A stretch of 53,217 bases of DNA from Micromonospora endophytica (GCF_003236305.1 NZ_POTX01000010.1:1-53217), one strand, 5' to 3'; shown: positions 27,997-35,664, counted from the first letter of the stretch. Numbers and translations: made by a program. The notes: generated from the letters alone by a model not told the origin.

Positions 27997-28016
27997 TATG
28001 TAACGAAGGTTTCATA
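27997..28016. promoter_or_regulatory. Candidate operator upstream of the colicin-E3-like toxin
   Basis: TATGTAAC-gaag-GTTTCATA is an inverted repeat with 8-base arms and one mismatch. It lies in an AT-rich stretch of about 50 bases, unusual here, some 70 bases before the proposed toxin start. Position and shape fit a repressor or antitoxin binding site. Confidence 0.4.
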
Positions 28017-28082
28017 TCGCTAAAGTTTGGGGTTCGCCAGCGCGTGTCCCTACCACTGCGGTTGCATCGGAGCCATACTGAC

Positions 28083-28313
28083 TTGACGTACACACCCCTG
28101 CCCAGACCCTGCATCGTAGATGATCTAGAGCATTTGGGAGCGCGCAACGGAGTTCGTCGGTGGCGAGATGGGGCCGGACGCATATACACCTACGATGGCC
28201 AACACTGTGAGTTAGAGGTTTTCAATTCCCGTGGCCGCCACATTGGCGTCGCAGACGTATACACTGGAGAGTTCATCAAGCCTGCGGTTAGAGGAAGGAA
28301 GATCGATGTTTAA
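28083..28313 (+). CDS. Solitary colicin-E3-type 16S rRNA ribonuclease toxin
   Basis: 76 residues from a TTG start (cggag ribosome site); an in-frame GTG at 28044 or ATG at 27984 would add N-terminal residues. The protein matches the C-terminal cytotoxic domain of colicin E3: GVRRWRDGAGRIYTYDGQH aligns with the KRKRW...GRKIYEWDSQHGELE region. Asp38, His41, Glu45 and Arg72 fall at the spacing of the colicin E3 catalytic residues Asp510, His513, Glu517 and Arg545. The family cleaves 16S rRNA in the decoding centre and stops translation. There is no translocation or receptor domain, so it acts inside the producer, as in a toxin-antitoxin system. It overlaps the next gene by 8 bases. A TTA codon lies at 28212-28214. 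Local GC is lower than in the flanks. Confidence 0.8.
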   Translation: MTYTPLPRPCIVDDLEHLGARNGVRRWRDGAGRIYTYDGQHCELEVFNSRGRHIGVADVYTGEFIKPAVRGRKIDV

Positions 28314-28686
28314 GCTTCACCAGAGAAAGCGATCAGACGATCGACCTACCTTCGTCGGTGACGTGCTGCGGGGCGAGACGACTCTCGACCGGATCGACGA
28401 CTACATCGATCGATGGCATGATGCGCCGATGGGATCCCCAGATTCCTCTATGGAGCTTCACGAGTTCTTGGGCATGACCTGGGAAGAATATCGCCTCTGG
28501 GGTGAGCGTCCTGAATCTCTTCGGTTCATCGTGGCGGCGCATCGGGCGAGAAAACCCGTGAGGGAAATCCTTTATGCGGACCGCGCGCTAGGCGCGGCTG
28601 CACGGTCGAGCAACAAGACTGATGCGGAGCGGGTGCTCGCCTGGCTGAAGTCACGAGGGCGAATCGGGAAAATCGCAGACCGATAA
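28306..28686 (+). CDS. Putative antitoxin of the colicin-E3-like toxin
   Basis: 126 residues from ATG 28306, preceded by a strong gaggaagga site inside the toxin gene; the two overlap by 8 bases. The middle carries a TTLDRIDDYIDRWHD helix followed by ELHEFLGMTWEEYRLWGERP. This L-H-E-F-L-G-M-T-W-E-E-Y pattern recurs in small proteins encoded beside toxins and phage-like genes, but I know of no characterised function. It does not resemble the beta-sheet immunity protein of colicin E3. Its position suggests that it neutralises the toxin, regulates the unit, or is the substrate of the downstream peptidase. Its stop shares one base with the peptidase ATG (TAATG). Confidence 0.6.
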   Translation: MFKLHQRKRSDDRPTFVGDVLRGETTLDRIDDYIDRWHDAPMGSPDSSMELHEFLGMTWEEYRLWGERPESLRFIVAAHRARKPVREILYADRALGAAARSSNKTDAERVLAWLKSRGRIGKIADR

Positions 28687-29705
28687 TGAAAGAAACTGAA
28701 CTCGGACTTTGGTCTATCCGAAGCCCTGACGAGCCTGCAAGGTCGCTCGCCTCGGCCATCGTTGAGCGATACGACCTGGATCCGCCGGTTGATATAAAGG
28801 CGCTCGTGCAGGAATGTGCGGATCTCTACTTTGAGGGCTGGCCGTTTGCCGGTTGCGACGCACTGGTCCACGATCTGCACCTGCCCCGGCCGCAGGTGTT
28901 TGTGCGTAGCGGGCTACCTCCACGCCGGGAAATGCTTACCCTCGCCCACGAGTACGGTCACATCAAGATGGGTTGGCACTACGGGACAGTGGGCTGCCAG
29001 GCCATCACGAGCGAGGTGACTGTCGGGCCGGCCGAGGAGATTTCCAGCCTCTCGTACGACGCTGATGGCCAAGAGCGCGAGGCGACACGCTTTGCCAGCT
29101 ATCTGCTCATCCCCGACCGCCACATACTGCCCCTGATCAACAGCACCGACATGGCGCTCATCCTCGATGGTCTGGACCGCACAGGCGTCTCTGCGGACGC
29201 CGCATTCATGCGGCTGCGAAGCCTCCTGCAGCCTGGCTTCCTGTTCACCTTCCAGGTGCAGGCGGAACGACGTCTCTACACCTCGTCAGGCACCGTGGTG
29301 CCGGCAGCCTTCAACCAGCTTCGCACTGGGGCCCTGGGTGAATCATCGGTGGATTCGGGTGCGGCTTATGTCGGTGGTCGGCGCGTCGAGTGGTTCCGGT
29401 TCACGGATTTTGCAGCATTCAAGCCTGCGCCGGGTTCGCAATCGGCGACCGAGCTGCTTCGTTCGGCGATAGCCTCACACGAAAGCGACCCGGGGCTCCA
29501 GCAAAAGCTACTCCTCCGCATAAACGGAGTGGTCGGCGGTAGTCTCTCCGCAGAACGGGCACAGCGGCCTGAGCAGGCGCTTGCGCTACTCCGTCACAAG
29601 TTCGACAGCAAGCCGGAGTTCGATGAGGTCGTGAAACACCCTGACTTCGACCTCTATCTGAGGCGCAAGGTGGAGGAGTGGGCCGTCAGGCGAGGCATCC
29701 TCTGA
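28686..29705 (+). CDS. ImmA/IrrE-family metallopeptidase
   Basis: A 339-residue protein with LTLAHEYGHIKMGWH at residues 85-98, the HExxH zinc site (His88, Glu89, His92). Downstream, QEREATRFASYLLIP (129-143) supplies the third acidic ligand in the E-x-x-A-x-x-F-A pattern of this family. ImmA/IrrE peptidases usually cleave a repressor or antitoxin to switch on a response. The C-terminal 150 residues are not recognised and could sense the trigger. It overlaps the putative antitoxin gene by one base (TAATG), making a three-gene unit with the RNase toxin. It may free the toxin by cleaving the middle protein. The GC content is lower than in the core genes. Confidence 0.85.
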   Translation: MKETELGLWSIRSPDEPARSLASAIVERYDLDPPVDIKALVQECADLYFEGWPFAGCDALVHDLHLPRPQVFVRSGLPPRREMLTLAHEYGHIKMGWHYGTVGCQAITSEVTVGPAEEISSLSYDADGQEREATRFASYLLIPDRHILPLINSTDMALILDGLDRTGVSADAAFMRLRSLLQPGFLFTFQVQAERRLYTSSGTVVPAAFNQLRTGALGESSVDSGAAYVGGRRVEWFRFTDFAAFKPAPGSQSATELLRSAIASHESDPGLQQKLLLRINGVVGGSLSAERAQRPEQALALLRHKFDSKPEFDEVVKHPDFDLYLRRKVEEWAVRRGIL

Positions 29706-29744
29706 GTCAGCCCTCTCCCGCCGTAGGAAGTAAGGTGGCGGCCG

Positions 29745-29939
29745 TCAGCTCGCTGACTCGTCCTTGAGGCTGGTCAGGAAGCTGGTCCAGGAGCGGCCGT
29801 CGAAGGCGAGTATCGGGCCGGTGCGGTCCTTGGTGTCGCGGACGTCCACCGCGCCGTCGACGAACCGCACCTCGACGCAGGCTGCGTTGTTGGAGCTACG
29901 GGAGGACTTGAACCAGTCACGGTCGGAGCGAGGGGCCAT
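29745..29939 (-). CDS. DUF397 domain protein
   Basis: 64 residues, with the DUF397 layout: WFKSSRSSNNAACVEVRF, then VDVRDTKDRTGPILAFDGRS and a final WTSFLTSLK helix. Such proteins are encoded beside DUF5753 helix-turn-helix regulators in Streptomyces and Micromonosporaceae and are thought to act as their small antagonist partners, in an arrangement like a toxin-antitoxin or WhiJ-type pair. Here the ATG at 29939 overlaps the stop of the regulator gene (TGATG), so the two are translationally coupled. Confidence 0.88.
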   Translation of the reverse strand: MAPRSDRDWFKSSRSSNNAACVEVRFVDGAVDVRDTKDRTGPILAFDGRSWTSFLTSLKDESAS

Positions 29940-30838
29940 CACGTCATCTCCTTGCCGATCTGCCGGATCAGCTCCAGCGACTCCGCCGAGCTTAACGCCC
30001 GCTCCCGCGCCTCGGCGAAGGTCACCGCGTAGTCCGCGACCCGGCTGGACTGATCGATGATGTCGCTTGAGGTGAGCACCTCCTGCCAGACCAGGTCGGG
30101 CAGCCGGGGCGACGGGAACGACAGGATCTGGAACGGGCCACCGAGCGCGGGATGCGCTCCGGCGGTGAAGGGCACCACCCGGATCTCGAACTGCTCCGGG
30201 CGCTCGGTCAGCAGCCGGTCCAGGTGGTCGAGCTGGGCGCTCATCACCTCCGGGCCACCGACCTGCTGCCGCAGCGCGCCCTCGCTGATCACGGTGGTCA
30301 GCCGCAGCGGGTAGTCACCGCCGAGCCGCTGCTGCCGGGCCATCCGCGCGGCGACCCGCCGGTCCATCTCGGTCAGCCGGACGTAGGTGTTGCCGCCCCG
30401 GATCACCGCGCGGGCGTACTCCTCGGTCTGCAGCAGCCCGTGCAACAGCTCGTTGTCATAGGTGCGGATGTGCTCGGCGCCGGCCTCGTAGCCGAGGAAG
30501 CGGAGGAACTCCGCCGGGAAGAGCTGCGAATACTGGTGCCACCAGGCCCGCCGCATCGCCGCGACGCGCAGCGCCTCCAGCTCGGCGGCGTCGGCCGGGT
30601 CGATCTCGTACACCTTGACGAGCTGAGCCAGTCGATCACCCGGCAGCTTGACCCGCCCGGCCTCCACCCCCGAGATGTACGCCTGCGTGATGCCGCTGGA
30701 GCGGCCCGCCGCCACAGCGGTCATGCCCACCTCCTCACGGCGCTCCCGCAGCCGCAGGCCCAGCTCCCACGCCTGCACCGTGGGCGACTCAAGTGGTGGC
30801 GACGACTTGCGGCGTGTCCTTGCGGCGCTGGATGTCAT
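29939..30838 (-). CDS. XRE-family regulator with DUF5753 domain
   Basis: 299 residues from ATG 30838. An N-terminal helix-turn-helix (GLRLRERREEVGMTAVAAG, then GITQAYISGVEAGRVKLPG) is followed by the DUF5753 domain from about residue 105 (ELLHGLLQTEEYARAVI, then EGALRQQVGG and the FQILSFPSP strand). Family members act with a DUF397 partner and control development or antibiotic production in Streptomyces; the targets here are unknown. A TTA codon lies at 29993-29995 (read on the - strand). It is divergent from a small hypothetical gene, with about 135 relatively AT-rich bases between them that probably hold both promoters. Confidence 0.88.
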   Translation of the reverse strand: MTSSAARTRRKSSPPLESPTVQAWELGLRLRERREEVGMTAVAAGRSSGITQAYISGVEAGRVKLPGDRLAQLVKVYEIDPADAAELEALRVAAMRRAWWHQYSQLFPAEFLRFLGYEAGAEHIRTYDNELLHGLLQTEEYARAVIRGGNTYVRLTEMDRRVAARMARQQRLGGDYPLRLTTVISEGALRQQVGGPEVMSAQLDHLDRLLTERPEQFEIRVVPFTAGAHPALGGPFQILSFPSPRLPDLVWQEVLTSSDIIDQSSRVADYAVTFAEARERALSSAESLELIRQIGKEMT

Positions 30839-30973
30839 CTCTACTCCATCCTGAGTGTCACCGATACCTGACCGACCATAGTCGACGAAAACACTCGGCA
30901 CCATCCCCTTGATATAACCGAATAGATAGGCAATGCTGCCTCTACGAGATTCACGCCGATGCGAGGAGGCAGG

Positions 30974-31312
30974 ATGGCTGGCAGGCTCAGGTTGATCGAG
31001 CAGGAACCGCAGGTGCGGCACGCGTTCTCGCTCTCGCGGGTCGTCGACGCCGGCACCTGCGACGAGTGGCACGACCTGCTCGGGGTCCTCCGGGTACCGG
31101 TCGACCGGCTGGCGCCGGACAAGCTGTGCGACCAGCTGCGCCCGTGGGCGTTGGCCACCCTGGCGGCCGGAGGTTACGGCTTCGGCCGTTACTACGCCTG
31201 CTACTCCACGCTCGACGAGGACGACGAACCGGACAAGGCCATCGCAGACGAGGACATCGACTGGTCCGGCACGGCCGTCCTGATCCCCGCCGAGCCACCC
31301 GTCGGCCGGTGA
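30974..31312 (+). CDS. Hypothetical protein
   Basis: 112 residues from ATG 30974, preceded by an ideal gaggagg ribosome site. I recognise no domain. It begins with a basic strand (MAGRLRLIEQEP), has a central helical part with LCDQLRPWALATLAAGGYG and an acidic tail (LDEDDEPDKAIADEDIDWSG). Codon use is typical of the genome. It is divergent from the DUF5753 regulator and could be regulated by it. Confidence 0.6.
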   Translation: MAGRLRLIEQEPQVRHAFSLSRVVDAGTCDEWHDLLGVLRVPVDRLAPDKLCDQLRPWALATLAAGGYGFGRYYACYSTLDEDDEPDKAIADEDIDWSGTAVLIPAEPPVGR

Positions 31313-31613
31313 TCTGCGCCCGACCGTCGAACGTCGTTTCCCTACGGCATCTACTGCGGACATCGATGCTGCTCGGCAGGCATAGCGCTGGCCTTGCAGC
31401 AGCGGCGGATCATCCAGGGCCGTAAGCGCATCGATACACGATCAAATCGGATGGCGCATTCGGTCATGCCGGTGATCGATGCCGCCGGTTTTCTGGTCCC
31501 ACGGTCACGATTGCCGCCGTACGGTCAAAGGACCGGGACGGTAACCGGGCTGTGGTTCCTCACCGGCTGCCCGGGGCCACGCTGTTCCGGGCCTGACCGT
31601 AGCGGAGGAGAGC
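31313..31613. other. Gene-free stretch of about 300 bases
   Basis: No convincing ORF, RNA gene or repeat was found. It separates the DUF5753/DUF397 neighbourhood from the next hypothetical gene and probably contains the promoter of that gene. Composition is slightly less GC-rich than the flanking coding sequence. Confidence 0.5.
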
Positions 31614-32303
31614 ATGAACTCCGGGCGTGGCATCGGCGACTGGTACGCAAACTCCGAAGGACGCTGGTCGGACGGACTTCAGCGCGACTGGGAGAACGAT
31701 GATCCGGTTGATCGGACTCCTGATTCTTGGCTCGATCGCCTCCCGTTGAAGACGCAGGCTCGGGCGGCCGAAACCGGTGCCACCACATCAGGTAAACGAC
31801 CGGGAACCAAGGGCAACCGGCAGCCACGTCCGCAGCGAACCCCGTCAGTGATCAACGGGACCGCTGTGTCATCGGATCGGCCACTCCGGCAGATGTTCAT
31901 CTCGGCCGTACGGGACATGCTGAGGAAGAAGCCTGAGATCGGTGAGAAGGAAGTGCTCTCACGGCTGCGTCCGCAATGGCCGCTCGCCACGAAGCGCGAG
32001 GTTCGGCAAGCACTCGACGCCGGTCGTCGAGATCCGATGGTCCGTGCTGATGCAATACGCGCCGCGAAGCGGGATCGTATGGGCCTCTCCGGGCGCAAAT
32101 TGGCAGCACGGCTCCGTCGAAACGGCTGGGATGCAATGACGGAGGTAGAGGTACGAGCAGCCCTTCGGCAGCCTCAGCCGGGACGTAGTACTCATCGGCC
32201 TCCGGCTCCACCACGCCCACTCCCTACCCCGCAACACCGCCCGGATAGCTGTGCCGCCTGCGGAGTGGTCCCCTCTGCCCTTGGTACGTGTCGCTGCTCG
32301 TGA
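31614..32303 (+). CDS. Hypothetical basic protein with a duplicated helical module
   Basis: 229 residues with a good ggaggag ribosome site. Two similar units are visible: residues about 107-134 (EVLSRLRPQWPLATKREVRQ) and about 157-184 (KLAARLRRNGWDAMTEVEVR), each an L-x-x-R-L-R-x-x-W...E-V-R-x-A-L pattern suggestive of small helical DNA- or RNA-binding repeats. A proline-rich linker leads to a C-terminal Cys cluster (CAACG, then CRCS) that could bind zinc. The family is not recognised. It stands alone on the + strand, convergent with the DUF262 operon. Confidence 0.6.
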   Translation: MNSGRGIGDWYANSEGRWSDGLQRDWENDDPVDRTPDSWLDRLPLKTQARAAETGATTSGKRPGTKGNRQPRPQRTPSVINGTAVSSDRPLRQMFISAVRDMLRKKPEIGEKEVLSRLRPQWPLATKREVRQALDAGRRDPMVRADAIRAAKRDRMGLSGRKLAARLRRNGWDAMTEVEVRAALRQPQPGRSTHRPPAPPRPLPTPQHRPDSCAACGVVPSALGTCRCS

Positions 32304-32346
32304 GCGCATGGGACCATCCGCCGGTGCTGACTGCGCGTGGCGGCCG

Positions 32347-33267
32347 TCAGGTGAGCTTGGCTCCGATGTAGGCGATGACGAACTGCTGCCGGGCACCGTC
32401 CATCCGGAAGTGCAGTCGCCCCGCGCGCGGCGTGAACCGCGCATGCCAGTCGAAGAGGTGCGCCTGGCCGTCGGTGTCGACAAAACGACAGAGCGCCTTG
32501 CGGCTTTCGCTTTCCGGCGTCACCTTGCTCCGCCACTGAGGAGCGGCCTCCGCGCTCGGCACCCAGTCGGCCACCGTCAGTTCGAGTTCGGCGAGCCGCT
32601 CTTTCACGGGCTGAAGCCATGCCGGTGCGAGTCGATGCAGATCGCCGGCGACGCGGGGCAGAAAGCGCAGGTGCGGGAAGATGTCCTCCCGTGCCTCCCA
32701 CAGCTCGGCTCCGGTGTGGATGCGGGTCAGCTCCGAGTCGCAGAGCCACTGTCGATGCCGGTCCACGTGCGCCGCCCGGGACGCGTGCCGTACGTCAACC
32801 TCGGTCTCGGTGAGTGTGACGGTGCCCGCGTCGTTCTCGGCGAGGCCACGCTGACTCAGCCGCAGTGACGTCTCTTCCCACGGTTGCGCCAGCGGCAGCG
32901 AAACCGCCAGGCCGCCAACCTGGTGCGCGGTGCCCAGGCCCTCGGCCGCCTGCTCCTCGTGGAAGTATTCCGTCCCGTCGCGTAGATCAGCCGGGGCGAC
33001 CTCCCGGAACGGCGCGCGCTGGTTCATGCCGCGCAGGTAACGCATCGCATCACGATTGCGTCCGTCGCCGGCCCACTCCCGGACGGAATAGTCGTCGCCC
33101 AGGTCGAGATCGAAGAACCGACGCTCGGTGACCAGGGCGACGTCGGTGCGGTGTTGACGAACCTTCCGCAGCAATCTCACGAAGCCGTGTAGGGAATCCG
33201 ACACTTCCTCGCGCCGTGCCTTGGTCTCCCGATAGGAAAGCTCGTTCAGCACCAGCAGCAAGGACAA
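32347..33267 (-). CDS. Third protein of the DUF262/DUF3696 operon, unknown
   Basis: 306 residues from a TTG start with a gaggag site 6 bases upstream. The first 60 residues (LLLVLNELSYRETKARREEVSD) form a strand-helix pattern and the middle is unassigned. The last 40 residues (FDWHARFTPRAGRLHFRMD, then FVIAYIGAKL) resemble a short module with H-x-R/K...RIHF...GYIGxxL that I associate with RelE/ParE-like or phage toxin tails; this is a pattern match only. It lies 13 bases after the ATPase gene on the same strand, so it is probably the third member of one operon. With no nuclease found in the other two proteins, this one is the best effector candidate. Confidence 0.6.
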   Translation of the reverse strand: MSLLLVLNELSYRETKARREEVSDSLHGFVRLLRKVRQHRTDVALVTERRFFDLDLGDDYSVREWAGDGRNRDAMRYLRGMNQRAPFREVAPADLRDGTEYFHEEQAAEGLGTAHQVGGLAVSLPLAQPWEETSLRLSQRGLAENDAGTVTLTETEVDVRHASRAAHVDRHRQWLCDSELTRIHTGAELWEAREDIFPHLRFLPRVAGDLHRLAPAWLQPVKERLAELELTVADWVPSAEAAPQWRSKVTPESESRKALCRFVDTDGQAHLFDWHARFTPRAGRLHFRMDGARQQFVIAYIGAKLT

Positions 33268-33280
33268 GATTCACTCCTCG

Positions 33281-34435
33281 TCAGTCGAGCAGACGATCAA
33301 GCGCCCTGTCCCACTCATCGAAGAAGCCCCTTGGCCATTGCGACAACATGCCGTCGGAGTCAATCTTGGGAGAGCTGACCTCGATCTCACCGTCGTCGTT
33401 CCGGTCAAAATAATGCAACACCACATGATTTGGCGTCAATACCCGATCCTTGACGGCGAGCCGCACCCCGTTGAGCACATGATCACTGTGGCTTTCGATT
33501 ACGAGCTGCCCGCCCGCAGCCACCGCACGACAGGCCAACCGGGCAAGCATTGTCTGCCCCCGAGGGTGCAGATGCGCTTCCGGATTTTCCAGCATCACCA
33601 ACCGGCCCGGACCTGCCGAAAGGCAGGCAACGATGATCGGCAGCGCATAGGTGAGACCGAAGCCGACGTTGGTGGGGCGGTAGCGGATGTTGGACGACTT
33701 GATGCCGGCCGTGCCGCCGAATCCGTAGCTCAGCCGCACCATGTCGGTGCCGCGCAGGTCCTCTGCCATCAGGTTCACGCCGGGGCAGATCTCCCGCAGC
33801 CACGCCTCGGTCTGGTCGAGCAGGCCGTTCGACTTTGCGGCCGGGTGACGCAACTCGGGCGAGGAGACCCGGTCCTCGTGGCGGGCCCGCAGATAGTTCA
33901 CCGTGTGCTCACCCCGGACTCCGAGGAACCCCCGACGCACCGCCATCTCGTACGACTTCGGGTAGCTCACAGCCGGAACGATCCGGTCGGCCCGCAGGTA
34001 TTGGAAGCCAGTCCCGAAGAGCCCCGACTGTTTCGGCGGCGGTTGCTGCACCTCGGAAGGGCTCACTGGTCGCGGTACCTGGAGCAGGTCGGCCTCACGG
34101 TCCTCGGCGGGCCGGTATTCGACCCGCCAGGTCCTTTCGGAGCCGTCGATCGTGGCGGCGATCGCGATGAAGATCCGGCCCTCGTGGCCCCCGTCGGCGT
34201 AGTTCTCGTGCAGGACGTCCTGCCCGACGCCCAACTCGACGAGCTCTCCGTTGAGCAGCAGCCCACCTCTGTGGTCGAGCACGCCCGCGTCGTATGACTG
34301 GCGCAGCAACGCCAGCGCCTGGATCGTGGTGCTCTTGCCGGCCGCGTTCACGCCGCTGAGCAGCGTAAGCGGCGCAAGGGGGAGACCCATCTGCCGGAAC
34401 GCCTTGAAGTTCTCCAGTTGCAGCCGCTCGATCAT
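33281..34435 (-). CDS. AAA/ABC-type ATPase with DUF3696 C-terminus
   Basis: A 384-residue ATPase of the AAA_15/AAA_21 kind. It starts MIERLQLENFKAFRQMGLPL with Walker A SGVNAAGKSTTIQAL (near residue 28), and has a Walker B VMLENPEAHLHPRGQ near 280 and an ESHSDHVLNGVRLA segment (the ABC-type D/H-loop region). The C-terminal SDGMLSQWPRGFFDEWDRAL is the DUF3696 signature. No TOPRIM nuclease is attached, unlike OLD proteins. Its ATG overlaps the DUF262 stop by 4 bases, and the unknown third gene follows. DUF262-DUF3696 pairs recur in defence islands; the mechanism is not established. Confidence 0.88.
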   Translation of the reverse strand: MIERLQLENFKAFRQMGLPLAPLTLLSGVNAAGKSTTIQALALLRQSYDAGVLDHRGGLLLNGELVELGVGQDVLHENYADGGHEGRIFIAIAATIDGSERTWRVEYRPAEDREADLLQVPRPVSPSEVQQPPPKQSGLFGTGFQYLRADRIVPAVSYPKSYEMAVRRGFLGVRGEHTVNYLRARHEDRVSSPELRHPAAKSNGLLDQTEAWLREICPGVNLMAEDLRGTDMVRLSYGFGGTAGIKSSNIRYRPTNVGFGLTYALPIIVACLSAGPGRLVMLENPEAHLHPRGQTMLARLACRAVAAGGQLVIESHSDHVLNGVRLAVKDRVLTPNHVVLHYFDRNDDGEIEVSSPKIDSDGMLSQWPRGFFDEWDRALDRLLD

Positions 34436-35664
34436 CGACTCATCACCGACTCGAAGATTTTCCGGATGCGCGCGAAGCGCAGGCGCACCTTGCCCGGGTC
34501 ACCCGTCCCCTGAGAGATCGCCCCTTGGAAGTCGACGTCGTTCATGAGGCCGATGAACTCCTTCTCCACCCTGCGTCGCCGCTCCGTGAGTAGTGCCATC
34601 CCCGGGCCGCCGACTTCGGCGAGGTTGACCGAGATCGCCTCGAACAACGCCTTGTTGATCGGCATGCGTCGGCTGCTTCCCTTGCGGTCACGCTTGCGGA
34701 ACGCATGCTGCTCGAAGGTCTGCCTGGCCGCGATCATCGCTACTTCGAACTCGGTCCACAGTCGCTCGACCTCATGAGCTGGCAACGTGTTCAGATTGCG
34801 CATCGCTTCCCGTAGGAAGCGGTCGAAGTCGTCGTGATCGTAGTCGGATGGGCTGGTCAATCGGAACGCGATGAACCGGAGGATCATCTCCCGGTCGACC
34901 ATCCGCTCGCTGCGCACACTGTCGCCGGTCGCCGAGCGGAAGACGTCGGATTCAGCCCACTCGCGCAGGATCGCTCGACCGTTGCCAGGAATCAGGGCAT
35001 GTCGCAACTCCTGCCGGGAAAGAGGCAGCCCGCCGGTGTTGATCCGGGCGAAGATGTTGAATTTGACTTCCTCCGGCGTGCCCCGCCGAATGAGATGCAC
35101 GATGAGCTCGGTCTCCCGCAGCCGGGTCTGTAACCGACCGGGAAGATCGTCGAAGGTCTTGCCGTCGTATTCCGCGCCCAGATATTCGAGGTTGACCAGC
35201 CGCAGCGGCTCCCGGTCGATTGCCTCGGGCTCGATGAACTGCGCGATCGTGGTCAGCCGCTGGATGCCGTCGACCATGGCCCACTCCTCGTCGTCGCCCT
35301 CGGCCGCATAGAAGGTGGGCAGCGGGATGCGCAGCAGCAGCGACTCGATCAGCCGACTCTTGGCCGTCGGTCGCCAGATCCCGGCCTGACGCTGAAAGTC
35401 GGGTTGCAGGTCGACGCGCCCGGTGCGAATACGGGACAGCAGCAGATCGACAGTGGTGTTGCGGGTGACCACGTCGATCTTCTCGGGGTCGAACGGGGTG
35501 TGGATGATGTCGATTGCCTGGTCGGCTCTGGCGTCCTGGGCGTCGTCGACCTCGATTCCGGTCGCCCGACCGAGCGAATCCAACTCCTCGAGGACGTCTG
35601 GCTCCACCTCGGAAATCTCGCCACCTCGATTCGTCCCGGCCGTTGCCGTATGGCAGCGCCGCAT
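34432..35664 (-). CDS. DUF262 (GmrSD/SspE N-terminal-type) protein
   Basis: 410 residues. The DUF262 core occupies about residues 55-260: RIRTGRVDLQPDFQRQAGIW, RLIESLLLRIPLPTFY, the nucleotide motif VDGIQRLTTI (canonical D-G-Q-Q-R, here with Ile in the first Gln position) and FARINTGGLPLSRQELRHAL. In GmrSD and SspE this domain hydrolyses nucleotides and controls a C-terminal HNH (DUF1524) nuclease. Here the C-terminal 150 residues are helical and show no H-N-H motif, so the protein may act as a sensor or regulator rather than a nuclease. It is the first gene of a three-gene - strand operon. A TTA codon lies at 35131-35133. It is divergent from drmA. Confidence 0.85.
   Translation of the reverse strand: MRRCHTATAGTNRGGEISEVEPDVLEELDSLGRATGIEVDDAQDARADQAIDIIHTPFDPEKIDVVTRNTTVDLLLSRIRTGRVDLQPDFQRQAGIWRPTAKSRLIESLLLRIPLPTFYAAEGDDEEWAMVDGIQRLTTIAQFIEPEAIDREPLRLVNLEYLGAEYDGKTFDDLPGRLQTRLRETELIVHLIRRGTPEEVKFNIFARINTGGLPLSRQELRHALIPGNGRAILREWAESDVFRSATGDSVRSERMVDREMILRFIAFRLTSPSDYDHDDFDRFLREAMRNLNTLPAHEVERLWTEFEVAMIAARQTFEQHAFRKRDRKGSSRRMPINKALFEAISVNLAEVGGPGMALLTERRRRVEKEFIGLMNDVDFQGAISQGTGDPGKVRLRFARIRKIFESVMSR

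Noticed and set aside
27948..28082. Longer N-terminus for the E3-type toxin starting at 27948
   Set aside because: It would run through both palindromes and the AT-rich promoter-like pocket, has no ribosome site and shows no resemblance to the conserved domain. The in-frame ATG at 27984 and GTG at 28044 remain possible.
31335..31350. A 16-base sequence nearly identical (15/16, opposite strand) to one upstream of drmA at 35727-35742
   Set aside because: With this window size, many 16-mer pairs with one mismatch are expected by chance, and no third copy was seen upstream of the other units.
31394..31702. 102-codon frame in the gap before the 31614 gene
   Set aside because: It overlaps the better-supported gene with a strong ribosome site and has no recognisable features.
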